Source: Bordetella parapertussis
Lineage (GTDB): Bacteria; Pseudomonadota; Gammaproteobacteria; Burkholderiales; Burkholderiaceae_C
Length of the DNA stretch: 11,348 nt
Assembly: GCA_945907335.1 (NCBI GenBank)
Contig: CAMDSU010000045.1
Location: 1-11,348 of the forward strand
Reading direction: 5' to 3'
Every line of letters starts with the position of its first letter. The stretch's first letter is position 1. Below the pieces are notes generated by a model. The model had not been told where the DNA came from, ran no database searches, and was given only the letters and a program-made list of their open reading frames with translations. The translations under genes and the position numbers were made by a program. Shown piece after piece: positions 9,440 through 11,348 of this stretch.

Positions 9440-10199
9440 CCCTCCCTCTGTGCCGACCGTGCTGGTCACCGGTGCGGGCAAACGCCTGGGCCGCGCGATT
9501 GCACTGGGTTTGGCCGCAGCGGGTTGGCGGGTGGCGGTGCATTACCGGGAGTCAGCCACCGAAGCGCAAGACACCGCCAATGCATGCTCTGCGTTGTGCG
9601 CAGGAGCGCAATGCTTTGCCGCCGACTTGTCGGATGAAAAACAAACCAAAGCCTTGGTGCATACAGTGGCTGAACACATGGGCCATGTGGATGCGGTGGT
9701 CAACAGCGCCGCTTTGTTTGAACACGACAGCGCCGACAACTTCAGCTACGCCATGCTGCAAAAACACATGCTGACCAATACCGCTGCGGCCATCATGCTG
9801 GCGCAAAAACTCCATGGGCATGCATGCGAACGCGATGGCACCGGCGTGGTGGTCAACATGCTGGACCAAAAGCTGTGGAATTTGAACCCCGATTTTTTCA
9901 GCTACACCATGAGCAAAGCAACGCTTGAAACCGCCAACACCGTGTTGGCCAAAGCGCTGGCACCGCAACTGCGCGTGGTCGGTGTGGCACCCGGCCTCAC
10001 CTTGACCAGCCACATGTTGAGCGACGAAAAATTTGATGACCTGCACAAGCTGTCGCCGCTGGGCCGTTCTTCAACGGTTGAAGACGTGGTGGCCACTGTG
10101 CTTTTTGTGTTGAACAACCAGTCCATCACCGGCACCACCATTGTGGTGGACGGTGGCCAACACCTGATGCCTTTCGATCGCGATTTTTCGCTGATGTGA
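9423..10199 (+). CDS. Short-chain dehydrogenase/reductase, pteridine reductase-like (PTR1/FolM type)
   Basis: A 258-residue NAD(P)H-dependent Rossmann-fold reductase. The cofactor loop TGAGKRLG is at 16-23, followed by HYRES (40-44), ADLSD (67-71), VVNSAALF (92-99, the NNAG-equivalent), YTMSK (161-165), VAPGLTLTS (188-196) and a VVDGGQ end (241-246). The catalytic residues look like Asp148-Tyr161-Lys165: the usual SDR serine is replaced by Asp in NMLD, exactly 13 residues before the tyrosine. This is the arrangement I know from Leishmania PTR1 (Asp181, Tyr194, Lys198). The VHYRES and KRLG segments also resemble PTR1 and suggest NADPH use. ATG 9423 places the glycine loop at the usual distance from the N-terminus; no Shine-Dalgarno is visible. 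folB follows after one base, so reduction of a dihydropterin or dihydrofolate is the best inference. A generic SDR with another substrate remains possible. Confidence 0.85.
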   Translation: MSSAVNPPSVPTVLVTGAGKRLGRAIALGLAAAGWRVAVHYRESATEAQDTANACSALCAGAQCFAADLSDEKQTKALVHTVAEHMGHVDAVVNSAALFEHDSADNFSYAMLQKHMLTNTAAAIMLAQKLHGHACERDGTGVVVNMLDQKLWNLNPDFFSYTMSKATLETANTVLAKALAPQLRVVGVAPGLTLTSHMLSDEKFDDLHKLSPLGRSSTVEDVVATVLFVLNNQSITGTTIVVDGGQHLMPFDRDFSLM

Positions 10200-10200
10200 C

Positions 10201-10575
10201 ATGAACACACCCCAACACGGATACCGCACCTTATCCCTCTCGGGTTTGCGTTTCAAAGCCAATCTGGGCATATTGCCGCATGAGCTTGACGCGCCGCAAC
10301 CCATACAAGTGGATGCCGAACTCAATCTCGGTCCACAAGATTTATTGCCCAGCGATGACGACATCAGCAACGTGCTGGATTACCGCAAGTTCAGGCAAAT
10401 CATCATCAGCGAATGCACGGCGGAGCATGTTAATTTGCTAGAGACCTTGATTGGCAAGTTGTCGCACCGTTTGATGCAACTGCCGGGCGTGATCGGCGTG
10501 CGGGTGAAAATAGCGAAGTTAGAAATTTTTGATGATTGTGAAGTGGCAATCCGCATGGAGGCAGGCCAATGGTGA
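10201..10575 (+). CDS. folB: Dihydroneopterin aldolase (FolB; FolX-like epimerase possible)
   Basis: A 124-residue member of the FolB/FolX tunnelling fold. FolB converts 7,8-dihydroneopterin to 6-hydroxymethyl-dihydropterin and glycolaldehyde in folate synthesis. Candidate active-site residues are Glu28 in GILPHE, Tyr61 in LDYRKF, Glu81 in LLETL and Lys106 in KIAKLE; their spacing fits the Glu22-Tyr54-Glu74-Lys100 set of the S. aureus enzyme. The C-terminal strand [15 protein letters not shown] resembles FolB of other Burkholderiales, but the lysine is followed by Leu, where most FolB enzymes have Pro; E. coli FolX, as I recall it, also has Leu there. FolB is the simpler call; the FolX alternative (dihydroneopterin triphosphate 2'-epimerase) is not excluded. 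The start lies one base after the SDR stop, without a strong Shine-Dalgarno, suggesting coupling. The 3' end overlaps ttcA by seven bases and carries its ribosome binding site. Confidence 0.88.
   Translation: MNTPQHGYRTLSLSGLRFKANLGILPHELDAPQPIQVDAELNLGPQDLLPSDDDISNVLDYRKFRQIIISECTAEHVNLLETLIGKLSHRLMQLPGVIGVRVKIAKLEIFDDCEVAIRMEAGQW
10557..10561 (+). promoter_or_regulatory. Ribosome binding site of ttcA inside folB
   Basis: A perfect GGAGG lies within the last codons of folB, seven bases upstream of ATG 10569. It is the clearest Shine-Dalgarno in the window and fixes the ttcA start even though that start overlaps the folB stop. Confidence 0.7.
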
Positions 10576-11348
10576 CAACAACCATAGAACGCGAAACCCA
10601 GAAACTGGAAAAAAGGCTGTGCCGTCAGGTGGGCGAAGCGATAGTGCAATTCAACATGATCGAAGAAGGCGACAAGGTCATGGTGTGTGTGTCCGGCGGC
10701 AAAGACAGCTACAGCATGCTGGACATTTTGCTGAAGATGCAAATGCGCGCGCCGATTGATTTCGAAATCATCGCGGTCAACCTAGACCAAAAGCAACCCG
10801 GCTTTCCAGAGCATGTGCTGCCTGAGTACCTGACCAAAATCGGTGTGCCGTTTCGCATCGAAAACCAGGACACGTATTCCATCGTCAAGGAAAAGATTGC
10901 GCCGGGCAAAACCATGTGCAGCTTGTGCAGCCGTTTGCGCCGGGGCATTTTGTACCGCGTGGCCGATGAAATTGGCGCGACCAAAATTGCGCTCGGCCAC
11001 CACCGCGACGATATTTTGCAAACCCTGTTCTTAAACATGTTCTTCGGCGGCAGACTCAAAAGCATGCCCCCGAAGTTGATGAGTGACACCGGCCGTCACA
11101 TCGTCATCCGCCCGCTGGCTTTGGTCGCTGAGCGCGATCTGGTGCGCTGGGCTGCGCACCGCGAATTCCCCATCATTCCGTGCACGCTGTGCGGCAGCCA
11201 GGACGGTTTGCAGCGCCAGCAGGTCGGCGACATGTTGCGCGAATGGGAAAAGAAATACCCGGGGCGTTTAGACAATATGTTCAACGCTTTGCAGCACACC
11301 GTGCCTTCCCATTTGCTGGACGCCAAGCTGTTTGACTTCAAAGGCATG
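10569..11348 (+). CDS. ttcA: tRNA 2-thiocytidine(32) synthetase TtcA, 3' end outside window
   Basis: ATP-dependent, iron-sulfur tRNA thiolase that makes 2-thiocytidine at position 32 of certain tRNAs. I translated 260 residues, to the window end. The PP-loop SGGKDS at 42-47 binds ATP. CSLC (Cys117 and Cys120) together with a cysteine in PCTLCGSQ (205 or 208; Cys208 looks equivalent to the conserved third ligand) should hold the [4Fe-4S] cluster. [30 protein letters not shown] at 141-170 is the conserved family core, and HTVPSHLLD at 243-251 lies near the C-terminus. E. coli TtcA is about 310 residues, so some 40-50 are likely missing. The start overlaps the folB stop by seven bases and has GGAGG seven bases upstream. 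Placement after folB implies co-transcription; I see no direct functional link between pterin synthesis and tRNA thiolation. Confidence 0.96.
   Translation, partial: MVTTTIERETQKLEKRLCRQVGEAIVQFNMIEEGDKVMVCVSGGKDSYSMLDILLKMQMRAPIDFEIIAVNLDQKQPGFPEHVLPEYLTKIGVPFRIENQDTYSIVKEKIAPGKTMCSLCSRLRRGILYRVADEIGATKIALGHHRDDILQTLFLNMFFGGRLKSMPPKLMSDTGRHIVIRPLALVAERDLVRWAAHREFPIIPCTLCGSQDGLQRQQVGDMLREWEKKYPGRLDNMFNALQHTVPSHLLDAKLFDFKGM

Noticed and set aside
9552..10046. Minus-strand open frame of 164 codons opposite the SDR gene
   Set aside because: It has no family motifs and lies within a clear SDR coding region on the plus strand.

Overview
The window looks like a chromosomal segment from a betaproteobacterium of the order Burkholderiales, most likely a Comamonadaceae-type bacterium. 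This is inferred from the moderately high G+C, the tight packing, the gene order SDR reductase - folB - ttcA next to a MidA-type methyltransferase and a DUF2905 protein, and a Mux/Mdt-type efflux operon. No marker gene fixes the genus.

Layout. The left 9.4 kb is a single minus-strand run, read right to left. It starts with a MidA/NDUFAF7-family SAM-dependent methyltransferase (9414-8305), followed by a 64-residue DUF2905 membrane protein (8296-8102). A complete RND tripartite efflux set follows: periplasmic adaptor mdtA (8057-6816), inner-membrane pumps mdtB (6819-3715) and mdtC (3718-629), and a NodT/OprM-family outer-membrane lipoprotein (632 to beyond base 1, incomplete). The right end is a plus-strand run: an SDR with pteridine-reductase features (9423-10199), dihydroneopterin aldolase folB (10201-10575), and ttcA for tRNA 2-thiocytidine synthesis (10569 to beyond the window end). 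The two runs diverge from start codons separated by only 8 bases.

How the genes work together. MdtA, MdtB, MdtC and the outer-membrane channel should form one envelope-spanning, proton-driven export machine of the MdtABC / MuxABC-OpmB type. All three internal junctions of that operon are the same four-base stop/start overlap (ATGA), which suggests translational coupling of the subunits. On the right, the SDR carries the Asp-(12)-Tyr-(3)-Lys arrangement of pteridine reductases and sits one base upstream of folB, so a pterin/folate role is likely. FolB and ttcA overlap by seven bases.

There is no CRISPR array, mobile element, RNA gene or large non-coding region. The longest gap between genes is 44 bases. 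I see no evidence of a new multi-gene system. The points most worth checking are the pterin-reductase reading of the SDR with its FolB/FolX-ambiguous partner, and the extremely compact divergent start region.
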